This document shows, one piece after another, positions 17,562-24,964 of a DNA stretch of 64,000 bases; positions within the stretch are counted from its first letter, which is position 1; every line of letters begins with the position of its first letter. Position numbers and translations under genes: made by a program. The DNA comes from Desulfomonile tiedjei DSM 6799 (lineage in GTDB: Bacteria > Desulfobacterota > Desulfomonilia > Desulfomonilales > Desulfomonilaceae): positions 5,274,001 to 5,338,000 of the forward strand of contig NC_018025.1 in assembly GCF_000266945.1 (NCBI RefSeq), given 5' to 3'. The notes under the pieces are model-generated. The model searched no databases, was not told the DNA's origin, and worked only from the letters and a program-made list of their open reading frames with translations.

Positions 17562-19040
17562 CTATAGTTTCGCCCTTTTTGTATTCTGGACGGTTAGATG
17601 GTGAGATAATCCTTGAAAAAATAAGGCGTTCCGCACATACCCGGTTTTGTGAAAGATTCTGGGAAGGAGGAACGCCAGTTGAAGAGATCTATACCAGATC
17701 CGTTCGGGATTGACGAGATTCATTTCAGAGCGTGTTTCAGCGCACCGAGTTTCCGTATCTTCGTTGCGCTGGTGGTCGGTTGGGTGCTCACTATGGGCAA
17801 GCACACTATCAGCCAGGTGATTCTGACCATGAGACTCCATGAATCCAAGCACTTCGCCAGCATCTACCGATTCCTCGGCAAGGGACGATGGGAGACTGAC
17901 TTTGTCTCCTATTTCGTCTTCAGAATGTTGGTAGAAACGCTGATTGCAGAAGGGATCGAGATCCTTGTGGTGATTGACGACACCTTGAACAAGCACACTG
18001 GCAAGAAGATCTGTGGCGCGGGCTGGCAGCATGATGGTTCACTCCCAAAGCATACTAAGCAAAAGGGGTATGGAGTGTGCTTTGTCATCATAGGACTGGC
18101 GATTCGCCTTCCCGGCATCAGCGATCGCATGTTTTGTCTGCCATACGCTGCCCGCCTTTGGTGGCCGCCAAAGGCCAAGTTTAATCCCAAGAGCCTGCCC
18201 TACAAGACAAAACCCGAACTTGGATTGGATCTTATAAATCTGACTCATTCATGGCTCCAAGAGGGAGAAAGACTGAGAATTGTGTTCGACCTGGGATACT
18301 GCTGCGATACCATCCTCAAAGCACGACCCAAGAATGTGCACATTACAGGGAGGCTGAGAAAGGATGCAGCTTTGTTCGCTGTGCTGGAACCTGCTCCATT
18401 TACAGTGATGGGCAGACCTCGCAAGAGAGGCGCTCGACTGCCCTCCCTGGAAACGATGTTCCAGGACCCCAATCTGGGGTGGAATGAGATTAGGGTCTTC
18501 TGCTATGGAAAACAAACTAAGCTCCTGATACATCAGTTCACGGCGCTATGGTATCATAGCGCAGGGCAACAGCCTCTTTCGATCGTGTTGTGCCATGACC
18601 CGGCCGGCCACCATGCCAATATGGTGTTTTTCGATACGGACCCTCAGGCTGCACCACAGCAGATTATCGAGCGCTACGCTGCACGCTTTAGCATTGAGAT
18701 GACCAATCGAGAGACCAAGAACCTCCTGGGTGCGGCTGAACCTCAGTGTCGGAAAGAGACCTCGGTAACCCGTGCCCCTATGTTTGCTTACTGGGCCTAC
18801 TGCTTTGTAGTGCTTTGGTTCGTTGGGCAATTCGTCACTGCAAAGAACCTCGTTGCCGACCCGGCTCCCTGGTACTGCCGGAAAAAGTCGTTCACCTTTT
18901 CAGACATGCTGGCAGCAGCTCGAAGGAGTCATTTCTCGCTGAGAATTTATTCGAAAGCCAGCCGAATCAATAAGTTCGAAAAACTCAACGGCCCGCGCTC
19001 CACGCGCGGACTCGACCATGCAAGAATCGCGAAACTATAG
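17562..19040 (+). mobile_element. IS701-like insertion sequence, complete (about 1479 bp)
   Basis: The terminal inverted repeats are CTATAGTTTCGC at 17562-17573 and its complement at 19029-19040. Both sides are flanked by TGACTAT (17555-17561 and 19041-19047), a likely 7-bp target duplication; the exact boundary is uncertain by a few bases because the ends resemble the target. The right flank is the first bases of a family A element, so the IS landed at the tip of that repeat. Confidence 0.75.
17649..19040 (+). CDS. transposase, DDE superfamily (IS701-like)
   Basis: A 463-residue transposase that fills the insertion sequence. The start is GTG 17649, with a TTG ten codons on as an alternative. 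An N-terminal helical region (LRLHESKHF type) is followed by LVVIDDTLNKHTGKKI, where the first catalytic Asp is expected, then RLRIVFDLGYC and, near the C-terminus, ERYAARFSIEMTNRETKN with the likely catalytic Glu. The features match the DDE_5/IS701 group. The stop codon TAG lies inside the right inverted repeat. The reading frame is intact, so the element may be active. Confidence 0.82.
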   Translation: MKDSGKEERQLKRSIPDPFGIDEIHFRACFSAPSFRIFVALVVGWVLTMGKHTISQVILTMRLHESKHFASIYRFLGKGRWETDFVSYFVFRMLVETLIAEGIEILVVIDDTLNKHTGKKICGAGWQHDGSLPKHTKQKGYGVCFVIIGLAIRLPGISDRMFCLPYAARLWWPPKAKFNPKSLPYKTKPELGLDLINLTHSWLQEGERLRIVFDLGYCCDTILKARPKNVHITGRLRKDAALFAVLEPAPFTVMGRPRKRGARLPSLETMFQDPNLGWNEIRVFCYGKQTKLLIHQFTALWYHSAGQQPLSIVLCHDPAGHHANMVFFDTDPQAAPQQIIERYAARFSIEMTNRETKNLLGAAEPQCRKETSVTRAPMFAYWAYCFVVLWFVGQFVTAKNLVADPAPWYCRKKSFTFSDMLAAARRSHFSLRIYSKASRINKFEKLNGPRSTRGLDHARIAKL

Positions 19041-19044
19041 TGAC

Positions 19045-19231
19045 TATAGCGGTTATCGAAAGTCTTGACGGAATCCAATGCCTGCAATGAGAAGAATCAG
19101 TAGCGCCGGCGTCCCTGCCGGCGAGAACTTATTGATTTGTTTGGTGAATTGTTCGCCGACACGGAGGCCGGCGCTACCAATTGCTGGGAACTGCTCTTCA
19201 CAATCCGTGATTACTTTCGAGAATCGGTATA
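19045..19231 (+). repeat. family A MITE-like element, copy A3 (187 bp)
   Basis: Ends TATAGCGGTTATCGAAAGTC and AATCGGTATA. The interior is identical to copy A2 except for one base by eye. The left tip forms part of the target duplication of the adjacent IS701-like element. Confidence 0.85.
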
Positions 19232-19330
19232 GGAGTAGGGAAATGAGAAGGAGGAAGATGAACCGGATATTCAGGTCTCTTGTTATGGGCTTGTCAAGAG
19301 AACAATTCCATATAGTTTGTTTATTTCAGT

Positions 19331-19366
19331 CGGGAAACCTTCTTCTGCGCTAAGAAGGTTTCCTTT
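19331..19366. terminator. strong hairpin downstream of the phasin gene
   Basis: The stem GGAAACCTTCTT/AAGAAGGTTTCC has a 7-base loop, with TTT on the plus strand. It lies just past the 3' end of the minus-strand phasin gene and is probably a terminator or the core of a repeat related to family E. Confidence 0.5.
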
Positions 19367-19405
19367 GAGTTGGTCTCAGAATGATATTCCGGCAGGAAAC
19401 CGAGG

Positions 19406-19768
19406 CTATTCCGATTTTCGCAGGAGTTCTTCCATCTTTTCCATCTGGCTCTTGGCTATCTCATATTGCAGATTTTGCGCTTTCTTCAAGCCTTCCCATA
19501 GATCTCTGAACTGTTTCTCAAGGGCTTCATTGTAGAAGGGTGCCTGCTTCAAACCCCGAAAGAAAGTCTCTTCAGTCTGCTCCATGAACGTTTTCCACGT
19601 GGCCATATTGATGTCGTACGAAGTTCGTACAGTGCTGATCCAGGAACTCCATTTTCCCGCGAAGCCGGCTTCCGGGCTCTGCATGAGGGGTGATTTGGAA
19701 GCCATTTGCTTCCAAAAAGTCCAGCTTTTCTCCATCATCTGAGTAGTCTGATCGAACAGCTCTTTCAT
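19406..19768 (-). CDS. phasin-like PHA granule-associated protein
   Basis: About 120 residues from ATG 19768, preceded by GAGGAAGG; longer upstream frames lack a site. The protein is amphipathic and nearly all helical (KELFDQTTQMMEKSWTFWKQ, then ALEKQFRDLWEGLKKAQ and a closing heptad-like helix), as in phasins, which coat polyhydroxyalkanoate granules. It is divergent from phaE, 520 bp away, and the PHA synthase genes follow, which supports the call. The family assignment rests on helix pattern and context rather than on a diagnostic motif. Confidence 0.7.
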   Translation of the reverse strand: MKELFDQTTQMMEKSWTFWKQMASKSPLMQSPEAGFAGKWSSWISTVRTSYDINMATWKTFMEQTEETFFRGLKQAPFYNEALEKQFRDLWEGLKKAQNLQYEIAKSQMEKMEELLRKSE

Positions 19769-20291
19769 AATTTTGCCTTCCTCTCTGAGCATGAATAGCC
19801 CTGTGATGAGCAGGTGAACGCCAGGAGTGATCAGGTTCTTCAGGGTTCCATGTGTCACAGGGAACTAAATTATGGGTCGACAAATCAGTAATATTACGGC
19901 GATGTCGAATTTTAGTACGTCAAAAATCGATAACAATGAGATCTGATCAAGAATCGTAACTCTTTCAGACTAGGGTGAAAAAGAATCTTTGTCAAGATTC
20001 GCGTGTAAATCATTGGGGGTTTCTAAACCGGCCATTGTCCGTTTTTTTGCAGTTCGTGCATGATCTCATTGCACAGAGATTGTAGCAATACCGAGCGGCA
20101 GTGTTGGTTCGGATTTCCCGGTGCAGGCAAGAGTACTTCGGTTGACACCGAAGGGTTAAACGGCAAAGATAGTACAGTACGAATTATATCTGCTCGTAAT
20201 TAATCAAAACCCCGGACCAATGTGACCGCTGATCTGATACGACCGGGGATTTGCAGATCGGAGCTTGGCCCGATCAGGGGAGGTCAATTTG
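19769..20291. promoter_or_regulatory. divergent intergenic region of the PHA locus
   Basis: The 520-bp gap between the divergently transcribed phasin gene and phaE should carry both promoters. A TTGACA lies near 20140, but no convincing -10 box pairs with it. No repeat element or gene was seen. Confidence 0.35.
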
Positions 20292-21197
20292 ATGGAAAAA
20301 CAGCACGAAACCGTGGGTGCGAAGTCTCTTATGGAACTCTGGCTCAAGACTTCCACTGACTTCTGGACATCCATGACGGAATCCGATCCGAACGGTTCGC
20401 AACGGCAGCAGCCCGATACGGGGGAGTCGCAGGAAAAGGGTAGGGCCGAAGAAGCCCTGCAATCCACCATGAGAGCGGTCAAGGCCTTTGCCGCTTCCAT
20501 GGCTGAACCGGAGGCAGCCGAATCCTGGGCGAAAGGGATCAACACGCTGCCCGAGGTGTTTATCAAGATGACACAGCCGGTGGCAAACAGCTTTTTTCTT
20601 GCACAACAGGAATGGATGAAGAAAGCCGGCAGAGTCGGGCAGTGTGCTTCAGAACACAGGCTTAACGACATCTCGGGAACATCTTTCAGAGTACTCACAG
20701 AGGTGTACGAGAGAGAGTTCCGTCACTTTTTCCACATACCTCAGGTCGGACTTGCCCGCGGGTATCAAGAACACTTCAATGCTGCAGTTGACCGGTATAA
20801 TCTGTTTCAGACTTCGCTGACCGAATTCCTTTCGTTGCTGTACCTTCCTCTGGAACAATCCCTGAAAATGATGCAGGACAAACTTGCCGAAATGACTGAT
20901 TCAGGCAAGCTCCCGGACGATTCGAAAGAATACTACCGCATGTGGATAAAGATCCTGGAAAACCACTACGCGACGCTGTTCAAATCCCCCGAATACCTCG
21001 AGACCCTCCGAAAGACACTCGATTCGGTGAATGAATTCATTATTGCCCGTTCCCAGATCCTTCAAGACACTCTGAAAGTTCTCCCCGTGCCATCGCAGCA
21101 GGAAATGGATGAATTGTATAAAGAAATCTATCTATTGAAAAAGAAAATAAGAAATCTAGAGAAGCTAATTCCGGAATTATCGAATTCTCAAAAGTAA
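20292..21197 (+). CDS. phaE: class III poly(R)-hydroxyalkanoic acid synthase subunit PhaE
   Basis: About 301 residues from ATG 20292, which has GGGGAGG seven bases upstream. The protein is largely helical and without catalytic motifs, as expected for PhaE. Features include ELWLKTSTDFWTSM near the N-terminus, the segment SFRVLTEVYEREFRHFFHIPQVGL, and a C-terminal coiled coil (ELYKEIYLLKKKIRNLEKL). PhaE forms the heteromeric PHA synthase with PhaC and is needed for its activity. PhaC follows after 27 bp in the same operon. The N-terminal third is less conserved and Gln/Glu rich. Confidence 0.88.
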   Translation: MEKQHETVGAKSLMELWLKTSTDFWTSMTESDPNGSQRQQPDTGESQEKGRAEEALQSTMRAVKAFAASMAEPEAAESWAKGINTLPEVFIKMTQPVANSFFLAQQEWMKKAGRVGQCASEHRLNDISGTSFRVLTEVYEREFRHFFHIPQVGLARGYQEHFNAAVDRYNLFQTSLTEFLSLLYLPLEQSLKMMQDKLAEMTDSGKLPDDSKEYYRMWIKILENHYATLFKSPEYLETLRKTLDSVNEFIIARSQILQDTLKVLPVPSQQEMDELYKEIYLLKKKIRNLEKLIPELSNSQK

Positions 21198-21224
21198 AGA
21201 TCGGACAAGCTTAAGGAGGTTTTC

Positions 21225-22304
21225 ATGGGGCAGTCCAAGATACCTGTCGATCTCCTCATTTCTGCTCTGGCGGAAGATGTGGAAAAGGCTCAAGCTAAAG
21301 CCCAGCGAGCGGCTGATTTGTTCATGGGGTCCTTGGATACGACCATCGCGAGTACCCCGCACGAGATCGTTTATCAGGAAGACCGTGTGAAATTGAAGCA
21401 TTACCGCCCCACGGGCAAGAAATCGATGAAGACTCCGTTGCTCGTCGTCTATGCACTCATAAATCGAGAGACAATGCTGGATCTGCAGCCGGGCCGCAGT
21501 GTAGTGGAGGTCTTCCTTGATGCGGGAATCGACTTGTACATGATCGATTGGGGATATCCGACCCGCAAGGATCGTTATTTGACCATTGACGATCACGTCA
21601 ACGGGTACATGGATTCAATCGTCGATTTCATCCGGAAGAGACATAAGATCGATAAGATAAATCTCATGGGAATCTGCATGGGCGGCACCTTTTCCGTCAT
21701 CTATTCGGCATTGTTCCCGGAAAAAATAAAAAATCTTATCACCACGGTTACTCCAACGAATTTCGAGACCGAGCAAGGCCTGCTTCACGTCTGGACCAAG
21801 AACATGGATGTGGATCGAATGGTAGACTCATTCGGCAACATGCCTGGAGATTTGCTGAATTTCGGATTTCTGCTGCTGAATCCTGCGCGTTTGATGATCG
21901 ACAAGTACGTGGGGCTCATAGAGAATATCGACAGTAAGTCTTTCGTAGAGAACTTTATCCGTATGGAAAAATGGATTTTCGACAGCCCTGACGTTCCGGG
22001 TGAAACCTTTCGGCAGTTCATCAAAGACCTCTATCAGAAGAATCTCCTTATCCAGAGTCAACTCATGGTGGACGGGAGACGTGTGGATCTGCAAAACATC
22101 ACCATGCCCGTGCTGAATTTTTACGGATATTTCGATCACCTTGTTCCTCCTGAAGCATGCAATAAGCTGACGGCCATGGTGGGCAGTTCCGATATCGAGG
22201 ATGTTTGCCTCCATACGGGCCATATCGGTATTTACGTAAGTTCCAAAAGCCAGAAAGAATTTGCTCCCAAGATTGTCAGATGGTTGCAGAAACGCGATTT
22301 CTGA
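21225..22304 (+). CDS. phaC: class III poly(R)-hydroxyalkanoic acid synthase subunit PhaC
   Basis: A 359-residue alpha/beta hydrolase with a strong AAGGAGG site before ATG 21225. The lipase-like box is GICMGG, with Cys in place of Ser as the catalytic nucleophile. The Asp of the triad lies in YGYFDHLVPP and the His in HTGHIGIYV. The length fits the short class III PhaC rather than class I or II. It polymerises (R)-3-hydroxyacyl-CoA into storage granules in the cytoplasm. It is in an operon with phaE; the GAF and MaoC genes follow after repeat elements. Confidence 0.95.
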   Translation: MGQSKIPVDLLISALAEDVEKAQAKAQRAADLFMGSLDTTIASTPHEIVYQEDRVKLKHYRPTGKKSMKTPLLVVYALINRETMLDLQPGRSVVEVFLDAGIDLYMIDWGYPTRKDRYLTIDDHVNGYMDSIVDFIRKRHKIDKINLMGICMGGTFSVIYSALFPEKIKNLITTVTPTNFETEQGLLHVWTKNMDVDRMVDSFGNMPGDLLNFGFLLLNPARLMIDKYVGLIENIDSKSFVENFIRMEKWIFDSPDVPGETFRQFIKDLYQKNLLIQSQLMVDGRRVDLQNITMPVLNFYGYFDHLVPPEACNKLTAMVGSSDIEDVCLHTGHIGIYVSSKSQKEFAPKIVRWLQKRDF

Positions 22305-22342
22305 TCGATCCGAAACGTTGGAAGAGCCTTCAAAGGATACTG

Positions 22343-22478
22343 ATACCATTTCGCAATTATGTATATAAGATAGCGCAGGCTGAGATGTTCTGGGCGGAGT
22401 GATTAGACGGCTTTGCGTCGTCCGGAGCGAAGGATACCTCAAGCCTGCCAGATTATAAAAAGAAAAGCGAACAGGTAT
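22343..22478 (+). repeat. family C palindromic element, copy C2
   Basis: ATACCATTTCGCAATTATG at the left and GCGAACAGGTAT at the right, 136 bp. It lies between phaC and the GAF gene and could act as a terminator-like structure. Confidence 0.75.
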
Positions 22479-22540
22479 GATTATGAATTCTGCATGGTTG
22501 CCCATTGAGTACAATTGATCCTCGGGAATTGGAGATGCTC

Positions 22541-23575
22541 ATGACCAGGAAGAAAGATTATTTTCAAACGTTTTGTGAAGTGAGTAAAGCCTTCGGGACT
22601 ACACTCAGCAAGCAGGAACTCTTAAGCCTTATCTGCAAGAGCGCTGTTGAAACCATGGACGGCAAGGCTGCCTGCTTGTTCTTAGCTGACGACAAAAGAG
22701 AAGTATTTGTGCCGGTTGCGCAGCATGGACTTTCCCAAACCTATCTTCATGCGCATCCCATGAATGCCAGGAGCGTGGTGGCAGAAGTCCTACAAGGAAA
22801 GCATCTTTCCATCGAGGACGCTACAACGGATCCGCGACTCGAGAATCATGATATCAAAAAGGCCGAAGGCATAGCTTCCATTCTGGTGGTACCGGTTTTC
22901 GTGAGGAACCGCCCTATCGGCGTGCTTTCGCTCTACACTTCAGAACAAAGGGTTTTCTCGGAAGATGAAGTACACTTCCTTGCGGCATTGGCGGAACAGG
23001 GAGGTATGGCAATCCAGAATACAAAATTGCTGGAGCGTATCAGGCAAACATCGCTTTTGTTCAGCGAATTTGCGGCGAATTTGAACTCGAGCCTGGACAT
23101 CAAGAAAATTTTGCACATTATGACCGCGGACATCGCCGATGCATTCGGCATGAAGGGTGTTGCCGTCCGACTGCTGAATCAGGAAACCGGGACTCTGGAG
23201 CTGGTCGCAAGCTACGGGCTGAGTGAAGAGTTCTTAAATAAAGGCCCGGTTATCAATGAGACGTTACGCAGAGTCCTTGGAGGCGAAACGGTTATATCCG
23301 CGCTGGAAGATCGAAGAGTGTACAGAGCTGCCATGGAGCAGGAGGGAATTCTGTCGATTCTCTGTGTACCCATGCGGGTTGCTGACGAAGTTATCGGAGT
23401 CATGCAACTTTGCAGTGAAACGATCAACGGTTTTTCGGAAGACATGGTTCAGCTCGCGACTGCCCTTGGTCATCAAGGCGGACTTGCTATTCGGAACGCA
23501 TCTCTCTATTTCATGCTGCAACGAGACAAGATGGCGCTGGAACAGGAAATCTGGGGCCACAAATCATGGTTCTGA
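22541..23575 (+). CDS. GAF domain protein (two GAF domains)
   Basis: About 344 residues from ATG 22541, with GGAG six bases upstream; an upstream TTG in frame is less likely. There are two GAF domains, residues about 15-165 and 175-335 (for example SILVVPVFVRNRPIGVLSLY and SILCVPMRVADEVIGVMQL). No kinase, cyclase or DNA-binding domain follows, so the protein is a stand-alone sensor, probably binding a small ligand. The TGA stop is provided by the first bases of the following repeat element. Position within the PHA locus suggests, but does not show, a link to storage metabolism. Confidence 0.85.
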   Translation: MTRKKDYFQTFCEVSKAFGTTLSKQELLSLICKSAVETMDGKAACLFLADDKREVFVPVAQHGLSQTYLHAHPMNARSVVAEVLQGKHLSIEDATTDPRLENHDIKKAEGIASILVVPVFVRNRPIGVLSLYTSEQRVFSEDEVHFLAALAEQGGMAIQNTKLLERIRQTSLLFSEFAANLNSSLDIKKILHIMTADIADAFGMKGVAVRLLNQETGTLELVASYGLSEEFLNKGPVINETLRRVLGGETVISALEDRRVYRAAMEQEGILSILCVPMRVADEVIGVMQLCSETINGFSEDMVQLATALGHQGGLAIRNASLYFMLQRDKMALEQEIWGHKSWF

Positions 23576-23802
23576 TACCTATTCGCTTTCAAGCAGTCAA
23601 TCTGGGGAAACCCTTCTTGTAAGAAGTGTTTCCCCACACCCCTTCCCAAGAACTTTTAGCATTTGGCTCAAGTCATAGGTTTTCCGGTGAAAAACCTATG
23701 ACTTGAGCCAGTGTTAAAAGTTTTTGGGAGGAGTTTGAGGAAACTTTTTTGCAAAAAAGGTTCCTCAAGTATTACTTCTTCAAAAACGAATAGGTATCAG
23801 AA
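23570..23802. repeat. family E palindromic element (about 233 bp)
   Basis: The terminal repeat TTCTGATACCTATTCG is identical at both ends. The inside carries three nested hairpins: GGGGAAACCCTTCTT/AAGAAGTGTTTCCCC, CTCAAGTCATAGGTTTT/AAAACCTATGACTTGAG and GAGGAAACTTTTTTGC/GCAAAAAAGGTTCCTC. The left end supplies the stop codon of the GAF gene. Confidence 0.8.
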
Positions 23803-23822
23803 ATGGGTTCAGGAGGGAAAGC

Positions 23823-24242
23823 ATGACGGGAAAAACAATTTTCCAGGTAAAAGTGGGTGATACGGCAGAGTTGGCCAAAACCATATCAGAGGCTGACGTA
23901 TACCTCTATGCCGGAATAACCGGTGATTTCAACCCTGCTCATGTGAATGAGGAGTACGCTCGCAACACGTTCTTCAAGACGCGGATTGCCCACGGAATGT
24001 TGACTGCAGGCCTGATTTCAGCGGTTCTGGCGAACCGATTGCCCGGACCCGGCACCATATATCTGAAACAGGAATTGAGCTTCCTCGCACCGGTCATGAT
24101 TGGCGATACTATAACGGCCAGAGTGGAAGTTGTTGAAATATTAGAAGAAAAGAACAGAATCCGTTTCAAGACGACCTGTTCGAACCAGAATGGGAAAGTG
24201 GTGCTGGATGGTGAGGCTTTGATCAGTCCTCCAAAGTTCTGA
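23823..24242 (+). CDS. MaoC-like (R)-specific enoyl-CoA hydratase, PhaJ-like
   Basis: A 139-residue hot-dog fold protein with GGAGGG before ATG 23823. The hydratase 2 motif is GDFNPAHVNEEYA, with the catalytic Asp and His, followed by FKTRIAHGMLTAGLIS. Enzymes of this type convert trans-2-enoyl-CoA from beta-oxidation into (R)-3-hydroxyacyl-CoA, the substrate of PhaC. Placement next to phaEC agrees with a PhaJ role. The terminal stop TGA coincides with the end of a family D element. Confidence 0.85.
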   Translation: MTGKTIFQVKVGDTAELAKTISEADVYLYAGITGDFNPAHVNEEYARNTFFKTRIAHGMLTAGLISAVLANRLPGPGTIYLKQELSFLAPVMIGDTITARVEVVEILEEKNRIRFKTTCSNQNGKVVLDGEALISPPKF

Positions 24243-24578
24243 CCTTCTGAACACCCTGCCCTTTATGAGGAACGGTAGGGCCCGGCGTCTCTGTCGAGCC
24301 GAACTGGGCGATTTGTTATGAAAAATGTGCCGGCACGGGCACGGCGCCTACCAATACCCTACCCTCAATCGGACATTATACTGATTCTCGAAAGTAATCA
24401 CGGATTGTGAAGAGCAGTTCCCAGCAATTGGTAGCGCCGGCCTCCGTGCCAGCGAACAATTCACCAAACAAATCAATAAGTTCTCGCCGGCAGGGACGCC
24501 GGCGCTACTGATTCTTCTCATTGCAGGCATTGGATTCCGTCAAGACTTTCGATAACCGCTATAACTTTGGCAATTCCC
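24236..24578. repeat. family D-like element, split by a nested family A element
   Basis: The left part, from AGTTCTGACCTTCTGAAC to CAATCGGACAT, is continued by ACTTTGGCAATT after copy A4. Together they rebuild a D-type element. It lies directly at the end of the phaJ-like gene. Confidence 0.6.
24377..24563 (-). repeat. family A MITE-like element, copy A4 (187 bp), nested in family D
   Basis: TATACTGATTCTCGAAAGTA at the left and CGATAACCGCTATA at the right, inverted relative to copies A2 and A3. It differs from A2 at only a few bases. Confidence 0.83.
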
Positions 24579-24788
24579 ATAAACCGAATAGCTTGTCTTC
24601 AAAGCAAAAAATCTTTGACTCCAAGGTCCTCGGCCTGCTATGGTCTCCCACCATGCACTGTAGTTTTCATTAGACAGACTGAGGTTACCCCCGGCAGCAG
24701 GACTCTAACGCGAACCTTGCTTCCCTCCTCGGTCTGTTACTACCTTTTTTTCTTCTCTCGAACTTCTGAACCCTCCATCCTTTTATGG

Positions 24789-24961
24789 CAATTGTCAAAA
24801 TTAGTGTCCCATTGAGGATAGGAGTATTGGTGGGTGCCGGCCTCCGTGCCGGCACATCTTCAATATAATAAATGATATCAATAGAATGAACCGGCAGGGA
24901 CGCAGGTCCCCACTGATATGTTGAATTGGAGTGTGAGATAACGTCGGAATTTTTGGCAATC
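24789..24961 (-). repeat. family D palindromic element, copy D4 (inverted)
   Basis: From CAATTGTCAAAATTAGTG to CGGAATTTTTGGCAAT, with the module GTGCCGGCCTCCGTGCCGG. It ends four bases before the stop codon of the minus-strand ankyrin gene. The gap 24579-24788 upstream of it holds nothing recognisable. Confidence 0.7.
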
Positions 24962-24964
24962 AGT

